Source: CAZMSD01 sp964568855
GTDB lineage: Bacteria; CAIWAD01
Assembly: GCA_964568855.1 (NCBI GenBank)
Contig: CAZMSD010000005.1
Location: 62,001-126,000, forward strand
Direction of reading: 5' to 3'
DNA: 64,000 nucleotides
Part shown: positions 15,423-23,767 of the stretch, one piece after another
How the letters are laid out: each line of letters starts with the position of its first letter
Position numbering within the stretch: the first letter of the stretch is position 1
Program-made: the position numbers and the translations under genes
The notes under the pieces: model-generated
The model's database searches: none
Told to the model about the DNA's origin: nothing
Seen by the model: the letters and a program-made list of their open reading frames with translations, nothing else

Positions 15423-17656
15423 TAGCCGCTCCCGGAGTCCATCAACACGTCGAAACGCTGCCACCAGATCTCGGCCATCTTCGAGACCGGCAGATCCAGG
15501 GCGCCCTCGATGCACAGGTTCGCGCCGCCCGTCGAGCCGACCTGCCGCCAGGGCAATCCGCTCGTCGCCAGCAGGCTCTCGAAGCGCTGGCGGTTCTCGG
15601 GTAGCAGGCTCAGGAGCACCAGGCCGGGGCTTTCGGCGAAGAGCCGCAGATCCATGCGTCCCCAGTCGGGCATCTCGACACGAGCGCCCACAAGGCGCTC
15701 GGGATCCATCATGCAGCATTCGGCGAGGGCCACGGCCAGCCCGCCCTCCGCCACGTCGTGGGCGCTGAGCAGCAGGCCTTCCCCGGCGGCGCCGCAGAGC
15801 AGATCCTGGATTCTCCGCTCGTGATCCAGGTCCACGGGGGGAACACGCCCCGTCCAGTCACCCGTGCGGCGTTCCAGGTAGAGACTGCCTCCCAGCTCCT
15901 CCCCGGGCCGGCCCAGCAGGTAAATCAACTGCCCCGGTCCGCGAAAAGCCGAGGGCAGCGGCGGAGTTTCCTCCAGCAGGCCCACCATGCCGATCACCGG
16001 GGTCGGGTGGACCGCCGCCTCCGGGCTCTCGTTGTAGAAACTGACGTTGCCGCCGGTGACGGGAGTGTTGAAGGCCCGGCAGGCCTCGCCCATGCCCCGA
16101 ACCGCCTCGCGGAACTGCCAGTACACCTCGGGATCGTAAGGATTGCCGAAGTTCAGGCAGTTGGTGACGGCCAGGGGCCGGGCCCCGGTGCAGGCGATGT
16201 TGCGGGCCGCCTCGCTCACCGCCGCCATCCCGCCCTGGTAAGGATCCAGGTAGACCAGGCGGCCGTTGCAGTCCGTGCAGGCGGCCAGGTGCTTGCGCGT
16301 GCCCTTGATCCGCATCACGGCGGCGTCGCCCCCGGGACGCAGCTCCGTGGCCGTGCCGATCATGTGGTCGTACTGCCGGTAGACCCAGCGCCGCGAAACG
16401 ACGTTCTCGTGCCCCACCAGGGCCAGCAGCTCGCCGGCGAGGTCCGCGGGCGGGCGCAGCGCCCGCAGGGAGCGCGCCCGGTGGCGCTCGTAATACTCCG
16501 GCACGCTCCATTCCCTGTGATACACAGGCGCACCTCCGCCGAGCACCAGGGAATCGGCGGGCACCCGGACTTTCCGCTCGCCGTTCTCGAAGACCTCGAA
16601 CAGGCCGGTGTCCGTCACCTCGCCGATCAGGGCGCAGTGGATGTCCCACCTGGCGCAGATGCGGCGCACGGTCTCTTCGCGCCCTTGTTTAACCACCACC
16701 AGCATGCGTTCCTGCGACTCGGAGAGCAGCACTTCGTAGGAGCTCATGCCCGATTCGCGCTGCGGCACGCGGTCCACGTGGATGCGGATGCCGGCGCCCC
16801 CCTTGGCGCTCATTTCGCTGCAGGAGCAGGTGATGCCAGCGGCGCCCATGTCCTGGATGCCCACCAGGTCGCCGCTCCGGATCATCTCCAGCGTGGCCTC
16901 GAGCAGCAGCTTCTCCATGAAGGGATCGCCCACCTGCACGCTGGAGCGCTTCTCCTCGCTCTCCTCGGACAGTTCCTCGCTGGCGAAAGTTGCTCCGTGG
17001 ATCCCGTCGCGCCCGGTGGAAGCGCCCACCAGGAAGACCGGGTTGCCCGGTCCGCTGGCCGTTGCGCTGGCCGTCCGGTCCGCGCGCACCAGTCCTACGG
17101 TCATGGCGTTGACCAGCGGATTGCCGTTGTAACACCGTTCGAAGTACACGTCGCCGCCGACCGTCGGAACTCCCAGGCAGTTCCCGTAGTCGCCGATCCC
17201 GCGCACGATTCCGTCCACCAGCCAGCGCGTACTCTCGTGTGATACGTCGGGAAAGCGCAGCGAGTTGAGGCTGCAGATCGGGCGCGCGCCCATGGTGAAG
17301 ATGTCGCGCATGATTCCGCCCACTCCGGTGGCCGCCCCCTGGTAGGGTTCCACCGCGCTGGGGTGGTTGTGAGACTCGATCTTGAAGGCCACCGCCAGGC
17401 CGTCGCCGATGTCCACCAGGCCCGCGTTCTCCTCGCCCGCCTCGACCAGCAGCCGCCCACCGCTGCGCGGCAGCGTCTTCAGCCGGGCGATGGAGTTCTT
17501 GTAGCTGCAGTGCTCGGACCACATCACGCTGTAGACGCCCAGCTCGGTCCAACTCGGCAGCCGTCCCAGGAGTTCCTCGATATGCCGGAACTCCTCCTCG
17601 CTGAGTCCGTGCTCGAGCGCCAGTTCAAGAGACACCCGGGGTTCGTCGTGTGACAT
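15422..17656 (-). CDS. purL: Phosphoribosylformylglycinamidine synthase subunit PurL (small type)
   Basis: Catalyses the ATP-dependent conversion of FGAR to FGAM in purine synthesis. 744 residues from the ATG at 17656, which is preceded by GAGGAAATTCC; the frame is open 21 codons further but without a ribosome site. Recognisable features are MWSEHCSYKNS near the N-terminus, the ATP/substrate loop SHNHPSAVEPYQGAATGVGGIMRDIFTMGARP, DMGAAGITCSCSEM and, in the second half, NCLNFGNPYDPEVYWQF with TPVTGGNVSFYNE. The length is that of the Bacillus-type PurL that needs separate PurQ (glutaminase) and PurS. Neither is in this window, so they must be elsewhere. It is the first gene of the purL-asmA-ydbL-CHAT-glmS run. 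Confidence 0.96.
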   Translation of the reverse strand: MSHDEPRVSLELALEHGLSEEEFRHIEELLGRLPSWTELGVYSVMWSEHCSYKNSIARLKTLPRSGGRLLVEAGEENAGLVDIGDGLAVAFKIESHNHPSAVEPYQGAATGVGGIMRDIFTMGARPICSLNSLRFPDVSHESTRWLVDGIVRGIGDYGNCLGVPTVGGDVYFERCYNGNPLVNAMTVGLVRADRTASATASGPGNPVFLVGASTGRDGIHGATFASEELSEESEEKRSSVQVGDPFMEKLLLEATLEMIRSGDLVGIQDMGAAGITCSCSEMSAKGGAGIRIHVDRVPQRESGMSSYEVLLSESQERMLVVVKQGREETVRRICARWDIHCALIGEVTDTGLFEVFENGERKVRVPADSLVLGGGAPVYHREWSVPEYYERHRARSLRALRPPADLAGELLALVGHENVVSRRWVYRQYDHMIGTATELRPGGDAAVMRIKGTRKHLAACTDCNGRLVYLDPYQGGMAAVSEAARNIACTGARPLAVTNCLNFGNPYDPEVYWQFREAVRGMGEACRAFNTPVTGGNVSFYNESPEAAVHPTPVIGMVGLLEETPPLPSAFRGPGQLIYLLGRPGEELGGSLYLERRTGDWTGRVPPVDLDHERRIQDLLCGAAGEGLLLSAHDVAEGGLAVALAECCMMDPERLVGARVEMPDWGRMDLRLFAESPGLVLLSLLPENRQRFESLLATSGLPWRQVGSTGGANLCIEGALDLPVSKMAEIWWQRFDVLMDSGSG

Positions 17657-17858
17657 GGAATTTCCTCGGTGAATGAGTGTTACACCCGCTCCGGCGCTCC
17701 TCTTCCGGCGCAGATCCACGGGCTCGGGCGGAGTCCCGCGAGATGGAGGGCGCGGGCGGGAGCGTGCGCCGCCGGGCCCGGAAACGAAGGAAATATAACG
17801 CTCCCCCGCCGCGGAGCCGCTCCGCCCGCAGGCAGCCGCGCCAGTACGGATTCTCCGC

Positions 17859-17884
17859 TTCCTATTCCTACCTGTGAATAGGAA
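17859..17884. promoter_or_regulatory. Perfect inverted repeat upstream of the Rrf2 gene, candidate operator
   Basis: TTCCTATTC and GAATAGGAA form 9-bp perfect arms around an 8-base spacer. The element ends 5 bases before the possible GTG start at 17890 and 32 bases before the preferred ATG at 17917. It sits in the 260-bp region between the divergent purL and Rrf2 genes and is AT-richer than its surroundings. Rrf2-family regulators commonly bind dyads near their own promoters, so autoregulation and possibly control of purL is a reasonable inference. An RNA hairpin is the alternative. Confidence 0.55.
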
Positions 17885-17916
17885 AACATGTGTCGAATGC
17901 TATCTTGTCGCAACTG

Positions 17917-18333
17917 ATGCGCCTGTCGAAGACCACTGAATACGCCATCCGCGTGCTGGTTTACATGGCCGCGAAAGACCGCGAGCTGTATTCCGTCACC
18001 CATCTCTCCAAGCACCTGCGGATTCCCTACAAGTACCTCGCGCGCCTGATGACCCGCCTGGGGCAGGCGGGCTTCCTCAAGGCCACGCAGGGCAAGAAGG
18101 GCGGCTACACCATCTTCCGTCCGCTCGACGAGATCTTCATCTACCAGATCGTGAAGGTCGTGGAAGGGCTGGAGAACTACCATCGCTGCGTGCTCGGCTA
18201 TCCGGAGTGCAGCGACTCCGATCCCTGTCCCATGCACCACCTATGGGAAGAGCACCTGCTGGGCATCCGCAAGATGATCTACGATCACACGCTGGCCGAC
18301 CTGGATTTCACCGTCCGCAAGTCAGGAGTCTGA
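17917..18333 (+). CDS. Rrf2-family transcription regulator with cluster-binding cysteines
   Basis: 138 residues from the ATG at 17917 (MRLSKTTEYAIRVLVYMA, the canonical Rrf2 start); a GTG at 17890 would add nine residues. The winged-helix DNA-binding region is followed by IPYKYLARLMTRLGQAGFLKATQGKKGGY, the family's recognition-helix and wing region. Three cysteines, Cys91, Cys98 and Cys104 (CVLGYPEC...C), match the number and spacing of Fe-S ligands in IscR/NsrR-type members, so it probably senses iron-sulfur status, oxygen or nitric oxide. It is one of only three plus-strand genes and has no obvious target gene beside it. Its last 12 bases overlap the 3' end of uvrC, which is read towards it. 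Confidence 0.88.
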   Translation: MRLSKTTEYAIRVLVYMAAKDRELYSVTHLSKHLRIPYKYLARLMTRLGQAGFLKATQGKKGGYTIFRPLDEIFIYQIVKVVEGLENYHRCVLGYPECSDSDPCPMHHLWEEHLLGIRKMIYDHTLADLDFTVRKSGV

Positions 18334-20214
18334 GCTCCCCCGGCCTACCCGCGCAGCCTGCAGAAACCGGATCAAGGACGCCGCCAGCGCGGGCCCCACT
18401 CCCCGCACCTCCAGCAATTGCTGCTCCGTGGCCTGCTCGAGGCCCCTGAGCCCGCCGAGGGACTTCAGCAGACGGTCCCGCAGCACGGGGCCCACGCCGG
18501 CCACTTCCGCCAGCGGATCGGGCAGGGCCTCCTTGCGGCCCACCTTCCGGCTGTAGGCCAGGGCGAAGCGGTGCGCCTCGTCGCGCACGTGCTGCAGCAG
18601 ACGATTGGCCGAACTGTTGCGCGGAATGTTGCGCGGCAGGGATTCGCCGGGAAGGAAGACCTCTTCGAAGCGCTTGGCCAGACCGATGACCGGCAGCTCC
18701 TCCAGCCCCAGCTCCGCCAGCGCCCGGTGTGCGCGGGCCAGTTGCCCCACACCGCCGTCCACCAGGACCAGGTCGGGCAGGGCGGCGCCCTCCCCCAGCA
18801 GCCGCCGGTAACGGCGCTTGACCACCTCCGCCAGGGCGGCGTAATCGTCCACGCCCTCGAGACTGCGGATCCGGTAGCAGCGGTAGTCCTTCTTCAGCGG
18901 AAGCCCGTTGCGGAAGACTACCATCGAGGCCACCGTGGCCCGGCCGCCGAAATGGCTGATGTCGAAGCCCTCGATGCGCCGCGGCGGAGCGGCCAGGCGG
19001 AGATCGCGGGCCAGAGCCTTGAGGCTCTCGGGCACGCGGTCCCGTTTCATCCTCCTCAGCAACATGTTGCTCAGCAGCATCTGCGCGTTGGAACGGGCCA
19101 TCTTCACCAGGGCGCGTTTCTCTCCTCGCCGGGGCCAGCTCAGGCGGCAGGCGGCCGGCGGGCGGGTTCCGGTTCCTCTTGAATCCTCCTCCACCGGCTC
19201 TTCCCGGCGCCGCTTCTCCGTCAGCCAGGTCTCGAGCAGCAGGGCCTCGGCCGGTTCCTCGGGCAGCAGGATCCTGGCCGGAACCTGTTCGCACTGGTCG
19301 TAATACGTCGTCAGGAAGCGGCGCAGCAACTCCGCGCCCGGGCTGTCCAGGGCGCCGCGCAGGAAGGCGTGAAAGCTGCCCAGCAGGCGGCCCTCGCGCA
19401 CCCGCAGCAGCACCGCGCAGGCGTCGCGGTCCTCCCGGGCCAGGGCCACCGCGTCCAGTTCGTCGCGGGAGGCGCCCTTCTCCGCCTTCTGACCCTGCCG
19501 GAACTGCTCGAGCACGGAGATCAGATCGCGTTGCCGAGCCGCCTCCTCGAAGTCGCGCGTCTTGGCGGCCGCGCGCATACGACCCTGCGCCTCGCGGATC
19601 GACGAGCCGGTCCGGCCCTTCAGCAGCGCTTCCAGCGCGCGCACGCTGCGGCGGTAGTCATCCGCATCCTGCAGCCCTTCGCAGGGCCCGCGGCACTTGC
19701 CGATATGGTAATCCAGGCAGAGCTTGTGGCGTCCCCGGGCGATGCTCTCGGCGCTGATGGTCAGGTCGCACTCGCGGATCCGCAGCCGCTCGCGCATCGA
19801 GCGCAGGAAACCGCGCAACTGCTTGACCTCGGTGTAGGGTCCGAAATAGCGGCTGCCGTCACGCACCAGCTTGCGTGTCACGAAAACGCGCGGAAAGTCC
19901 TCGTTGGTGACACGCACGAAGGGATAACTCTTGTCGTCGCGGAAGAAGACGTTGTAGCGGGGCCGGTGCTCCTTGATCAGGTTGTTCTCGAGGATCAGCG
20001 CTTCCAGCTCGCTGTCGGTGAGGATGGTCTCGAGTCCGCGGGCCTGCCTGAGCATCACGGGGATCTGCAGGCGGCCGTCCCCTCCCGCGGCGTAGCTGCG
20101 CAGGCGCTGCCTGAGGTTGACGGCCTTGCCCACGTAGAGCACCCGGCCCTCCGCGTCGCGGAACAGGTAGACCCCGGGCGAGGTGGCGTATTCGGCCGCA
20201 TCGATGCGCAGCAT
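18322..20214 (-). CDS. uvrC: Excinuclease ABC subunit C
   Basis: 630 residues, within the usual UvrC range. UvrC makes both incisions in nucleotide excision repair together with UvrAB. Visible parts: the GIY-YIG nuclease at the N-terminus (PGVYLFRDAEGRVLYVGKA, then LRQRL); a Cys-containing region (CDLTISAESIARGRHKLCLDYHIGKCRGPC); a UVR motif region (FEEAARQRDLISVL); the C-terminal RNase H-like nuclease with GFDISHFGG and LVDGGVGQL; and a terminal helix-hairpin-helix pair (EVAGVGPVLRDRLLKSLGG, EVRGVGPALAASLI). It follows the epimerase gene with a 10-base gap and ends tail to tail with the Rrf2 gene, overlapping by 12 bases. Confidence 0.97.
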   Translation of the reverse strand: MLRIDAAEYATSPGVYLFRDAEGRVLYVGKAVNLRQRLRSYAAGGDGRLQIPVMLRQARGLETILTDSELEALILENNLIKEHRPRYNVFFRDDKSYPFVRVTNEDFPRVFVTRKLVRDGSRYFGPYTEVKQLRGFLRSMRERLRIRECDLTISAESIARGRHKLCLDYHIGKCRGPCEGLQDADDYRRSVRALEALLKGRTGSSIREAQGRMRAAAKTRDFEEAARQRDLISVLEQFRQGQKAEKGASRDELDAVALAREDRDACAVLLRVREGRLLGSFHAFLRGALDSPGAELLRRFLTTYYDQCEQVPARILLPEEPAEALLLETWLTEKRRREEPVEEDSRGTGTRPPAACRLSWPRRGEKRALVKMARSNAQMLLSNMLLRRMKRDRVPESLKALARDLRLAAPPRRIEGFDISHFGGRATVASMVVFRNGLPLKKDYRCYRIRSLEGVDDYAALAEVVKRRYRRLLGEGAALPDLVLVDGGVGQLARAHRALAELGLEELPVIGLAKRFEEVFLPGESLPRNIPRNSSANRLLQHVRDEAHRFALAYSRKVGRKEALPDPLAEVAGVGPVLRDRLLKSLGGLRGLEQATEQQLLEVRGVGPALAASLIRFLQAARVGRGSSDS

Positions 20215-20224
20215 GGTCGGGTCC

Positions 20225-20629
20225 TCAGGGATCCTGGCAGAGCTCCAGCAGCACGCCGGACCCGCCGCGGGGATGGACGAAGGCGATCAGTCTTCCTTCG
20301 GCTCCCCTGCGCGGCGCCCGGTCGATCAGCGGGATCCCGCGCTTGCTCAGCTTCTCCAGCGCGCCTGTGAGGTCGTCCACCGCCAGCGCGACGTGGTGGA
20401 TGCCCGGCCCGCGGCTCTCGAGGAAGCGGGCCACCGGGCTCTCGGGTCCGGCGGGTTCCAGCAGCTCTATGCGCGTCTCGCCCGCGCGCCCCACGGCGAC
20501 GGTCACGCCCTGGTCGGCCACTTCCTCGGGAGCCTGGAAGTCCAGCCCCAGAGCCTCTTCCCAGAGGGGGAGGCTCTCGGCGATACTGCGCACCGCGATG
20601 CCGATATGGTCCACGCGCTTCGGTTTCAT
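20225..20629 (-). CDS. mce: Methylmalonyl-CoA epimerase
   Basis: 134 residues, a single vicinal-oxygen-chelate (glyoxalase-fold) protein that interconverts (2R)- and (2S)-methylmalonyl-CoA in propionate metabolism. Diagnostic features are VDHIGIAV at the start (metal-binding His), a central IELLEP with the Glu ligand, GPGIHHVALAVDD (second His), and GSGVLLELCQ at the end (last Glu). No mutase or carboxylase gene lies nearby, so the pathway context is not shown here. It sits between dinG and uvrC in one short cluster with gaps of 13 and 10 bases. Confidence 0.92.
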   Translation of the reverse strand: MKPKRVDHIGIAVRSIAESLPLWEEALGLDFQAPEEVADQGVTVAVGRAGETRIELLEPAGPESPVARFLESRGPGIHHVALAVDDLTGALEKLSKRGIPLIDRAPRRGAEGRLIAFVHPRGGSGVLLELCQDP

Positions 20630-20642
20630 GCGCCGCCTCCCC

Positions 20643-23600
20643 TCATTTGTTCCAGAAATTGGAGACCGCCCGGTCCAGGTCCTCCGCGCGGTAGAGCGTT
20701 TTCGGCGCTCCGGGAAGGCTGTCCAGGAAGATTTCCCCGTACTGCTTCTGGACCACCCGCCGGTCCAGCAGCAGGAATATGCCCCTGTCCCCCTCGTGGC
20801 GGATCAGCCGGCCGAAACCCTGACGGAAGCGTATCACGGCCTCGGGTACGTTGTAACACAGGAAGGGATTGCGTCCCGCCCGCTTGTGCGCCTCCATGCG
20901 GGCCTCCACCAGCGGCTCGCTGGGCACGGCGAAGGGCAGCTTGGCCATCACCAGGAGCTGCAGTGCCTCTCCCGGCACGTCCACGCCTTCCCAGAAGGAG
21001 TCGGTCCCCAGCAGCAGCGCGTTGCCCGCCTCGCGGAAGCGGCGCAGCAGCTCGTGCCGCGAGCCGTCCAGGCCCTGCGCCAGCAGCGGGATCGTCCGGT
21101 AGTCCAGCCGCCGCAGCAGGGCAGTGTAACACGCGTTGAGCATGCCGTAGCTGGTGAATAGCAGCATGGTGCCGCGCCCGTAGCGCTCGCTGAGCCCGGC
21201 CACCAGCGCGGCCAGCTCGCCGGCGAAGTTTTCCAGCGAGCGGGCCCCCGCCTCCGGAAACCAGCCCGGGATGAAGAATCGCATCTGCCGCGCGAAGTCG
21301 AAGGGGCTGGAAAAAGCGCGGCAGCGCACTTCCCGGCCGCTCCCGCCGAGTCCCGAGTTCTCCAGAAAATAGTCGAAGGATCCGCCCACCGCCAGCGTGG
21401 CGCTGCACAGCAGGGCGGCCTGCAGGCGGCTGTAGAGCAGATCTTCCAGCAGCGATCCGGGAGTGAGCGGGCAGAGGCGGAACAGGCTTTCCCGGGTCAC
21501 CGGGTGCAGCTCCACCCAGGCCACCTCTTCGAACGCTCCCGGGCCTCCTTCCCGCAAGACGGATCCAGCGGCCGGATCCTGCGAGGGCTCGTCCTCGCCA
21601 TAGGAGGCCAGGGCTTCCAGAAGATCGAGCGCCTCCAGCAGGGCGGCGCGGAAGCCCGTGTATTCCGCCACCAGTGGAGCGGATTCGAGCTGGAACTCCT
21701 CGGCCAGGCTTTCCAGCAACTCGGCCAGGCGCTCCAGGGCCCGCTCCAGGGCCGGGCGCTCCCCGGCGATTTCACGGTGAATCTCCCAGTGCAGGCTGAG
21801 CGGATTGTTTCCGGCGTTGAACCGCCGTTTCACGGTATAGCGGGCGGACTCCAGCTCCGCCGCGTGCCGCTCCCGCTGTTGCTCGTTTAACGCCGCGTGA
21901 TACTGCTCGGCATGCTTCAGCACTTGAGACAACCGGGCAGCCGCGTCTTCCAGGGCGGCCAGCACCCCGGCGTGCTCGCGGGGATCGGGCAGGGCCTGCA
22001 GCACGGCCGCGCGGAGCCGCTTGAGCGCGCCCCGGCCCTGCTCCCCGGGATCGTAGAGCACGCGCAGACGGGCCAGCAGCATGGGGAAGCTGAAACTGCG
22101 GCGCAGTTGCTGCTCCGCGCTGCGCGGCAGGTTGTGCGCCTCGTCCACCACCAGGTGCGTGTAGTCACCCAGCAGGCGTCCCTGGACGCCCAGGTCGGCC
22201 AGCAGCAGGCTGTGATTGACCACAACCACATGCGCGTCCGCCGCCTCCCGGCGAACGCGGTTCACGAAGCAAAGCCCGTCTCCGCGGCAGCGACGCCCCG
22301 AGCAGTGCTGGGCCTCGCTGCGGATCTGGGCCCAGAGGCCGGCCAGCCGGCCCTGGTTGAACGCCGTGCACTCCTCCACGTCTCCCGTGCGGGTCAGCCG
22401 GGCCCAGACCGCCATGGGCAGCAACTGCAGGCGCTCCTCCACGCTCAAGCGCTGTTGAGCTTCCGTCAGCAGCCGTTCCCATCGTGCGCCGCAGAGGTAG
22501 TTGCCGCGTCCCTTGAGCAGCACGGCCTTGAGCGGACCGGCCAGCATGCTGCCCAGCAGGGGAATGTCTTTGTCGAAGAGCTGGTCCTGCAGGTTGCGGG
22601 TGTTGGTGGAAAGGACCACGCCCCGCTCGCCGGCTTCCACCTGGCGGCGGCCGCGGAGGATCGCGGGCAGCAGGTAGGCGAGGGACTTGCCCGTACCGGT
22701 GGGGGCCTCGGCCACCAGGAAGGAAGGACTCTTAACGGCTGAGGCATTCCGGCTGGCGGATTCCGTCGCGCAGCCGAAGCAGCGACAGACCTCCTCGGCC
22801 AGCCCGAGTTGCTGCGATCGTGGCTGGAAGCCGGGAAGCACGCTCCCAAGGCGTCCCCCGGCCGCGAACCAGGCCTCCATTCCGCCCGCGGCGTCAGCGT
22901 CGCGGTTCCCTGCACCGGGCGGCGCTCCCGGCTCGCGGGCCTTAAGACCGTCCTTCAGGTAGACGTTGCTGCGGAAGGGCGGTTGTGCATCCAATGCCCC
23001 GGCCCGGCCTTCCCCGACCCGGCCTTCGCCGGCCTTGACGAACTCGAGCAGCGCTTCGATCAGCGCCTCGAGGGAATCGTGGCTTCCGCGAAGCAGCAGC
23101 GCCAGGCCGCGAAGGACCTCCAGGGGCAGCCCGGAGCCGACGCGCAGCAGGCCGGTCAGGATCTGCCCGGCGGCGCGGGCGTCGTCCAGGGCGCGGTGCG
23201 CCTGCTCCAGATCCAGTTGAAAGTGCCGCGCCAGCTCTCCCAGCTTGTGGTTGCGCAAGGTGGGCAGCATACAGCGGGCCAGGGGCAGGGTGTCGCAGAG
23301 CAGTCGCGGCGCCTGGAACTCCAGCTCCAGCGCGGCGCACCAGCGACGCAGCATGCCCAGGTCGAAAGGGAGGTTGTGCGCCGCCAGCGGCATATCTTCG
23401 ATGAATTCGAGGAAGCCGGGCAGCACTTCGCGGGCCGGCGGGGCGCCGCGGACCATCCGGTCGTGGATGCCCGTGAGCTTGGCGATGCGGGGCGGAATCG
23501 GATGCTCCGGTCGGACCAGCTCCGAGAAACTCCCGCATTCCCGGCCGTCCTCCACCCGCACGGCGCCCAGCTCGATGATTTCACAATCCTCGTCGAGACC

Positions 23601-23663
23601 CGTGGTTTCCAGGTCGAAGGCCACGAAACGACGCAGCCCGAGGCTCCGCAACAGCTCCTTCAT
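20643..23663 (-). CDS. dinG: DinG-type helicase with N-terminal DnaQ-like exonuclease domain
   Basis: 1,006 residues. The N-terminal ~175 residues form a DEDD 3'-5' exonuclease (FDLETTG with Asp17/Glu19, AHNLPFDLGML, HRALDDA). A linker is followed by an XPD/DinG-like superfamily 2 helicase: Walker A EAPTGTGKS near residue 320, DEAH box VVDEAHNLPRS, and the C-terminal motifs GTDSFWEGVDVPG and FRQGFGRLIRHEGDRG. Between the nucleotide-binding motifs, the Cys set CGARWE...CSGRRCRGDGLC fits the four Fe-S ligands of this family. The exonuclease-helicase arrangement is the one known from Firmicutes DinG (there a 3'-5' nuclease whose helicase activity may be lost). All helicase motifs look intact here. 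Role: repair of damaged or structured DNA. Confidence 0.93.
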   Translation of the reverse strand: MKELLRSLGLRRFVAFDLETTGLDEDCEIIELGAVRVEDGRECGSFSELVRPEHPIPPRIAKLTGIHDRMVRGAPPAREVLPGFLEFIEDMPLAAHNLPFDLGMLRRWCAALELEFQAPRLLCDTLPLARCMLPTLRNHKLGELARHFQLDLEQAHRALDDARAAGQILTGLLRVGSGLPLEVLRGLALLLRGSHDSLEALIEALLEFVKAGEGRVGEGRAGALDAQPPFRSNVYLKDGLKAREPGAPPGAGNRDADAAGGMEAWFAAGGRLGSVLPGFQPRSQQLGLAEEVCRCFGCATESASRNASAVKSPSFLVAEAPTGTGKSLAYLLPAILRGRRQVEAGERGVVLSTNTRNLQDQLFDKDIPLLGSMLAGPLKAVLLKGRGNYLCGARWERLLTEAQQRLSVEERLQLLPMAVWARLTRTGDVEECTAFNQGRLAGLWAQIRSEAQHCSGRRCRGDGLCFVNRVRREAADAHVVVVNHSLLLADLGVQGRLLGDYTHLVVDEAHNLPRSAEQQLRRSFSFPMLLARLRVLYDPGEQGRGALKRLRAAVLQALPDPREHAGVLAALEDAAARLSQVLKHAEQYHAALNEQQRERHAAELESARYTVKRRFNAGNNPLSLHWEIHREIAGERPALERALERLAELLESLAEEFQLESAPLVAEYTGFRAALLEALDLLEALASYGEDEPSQDPAAGSVLREGGPGAFEEVAWVELHPVTRESLFRLCPLTPGSLLEDLLYSRLQAALLCSATLAVGGSFDYFLENSGLGGSGREVRCRAFSSPFDFARQMRFFIPGWFPEAGARSLENFAGELAALVAGLSERYGRGTMLLFTSYGMLNACYTALLRRLDYRTIPLLAQGLDGSRHELLRRFREAGNALLLGTDSFWEGVDVPGEALQLLVMAKLPFAVPSEPLVEARMEAHKRAGRNPFLCYNVPEAVIRFRQGFGRLIRHEGDRGIFLLLDRRVVQKQYGEIFLDSLPGAPKTLYRAEDLDRAVSNFWNK

Positions 23664-23767
23664 CGTCGGGGACTCCCCCCTTGGAGCGCTCGGAGCGTGT
23701 GTGAATCGCTATTCATGTTCCTCGCGAGGTCGGGGCCGAAGAGGCTGGGAGTTCGCGGTACGGTCTA

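Noticed and set aside
20643..23663. Separate genes for the exonuclease and helicase parts of dinG
   Set aside because: One continuous frame covers both, without an internal start or ribosome site, and the fusion is known in other bacteria.
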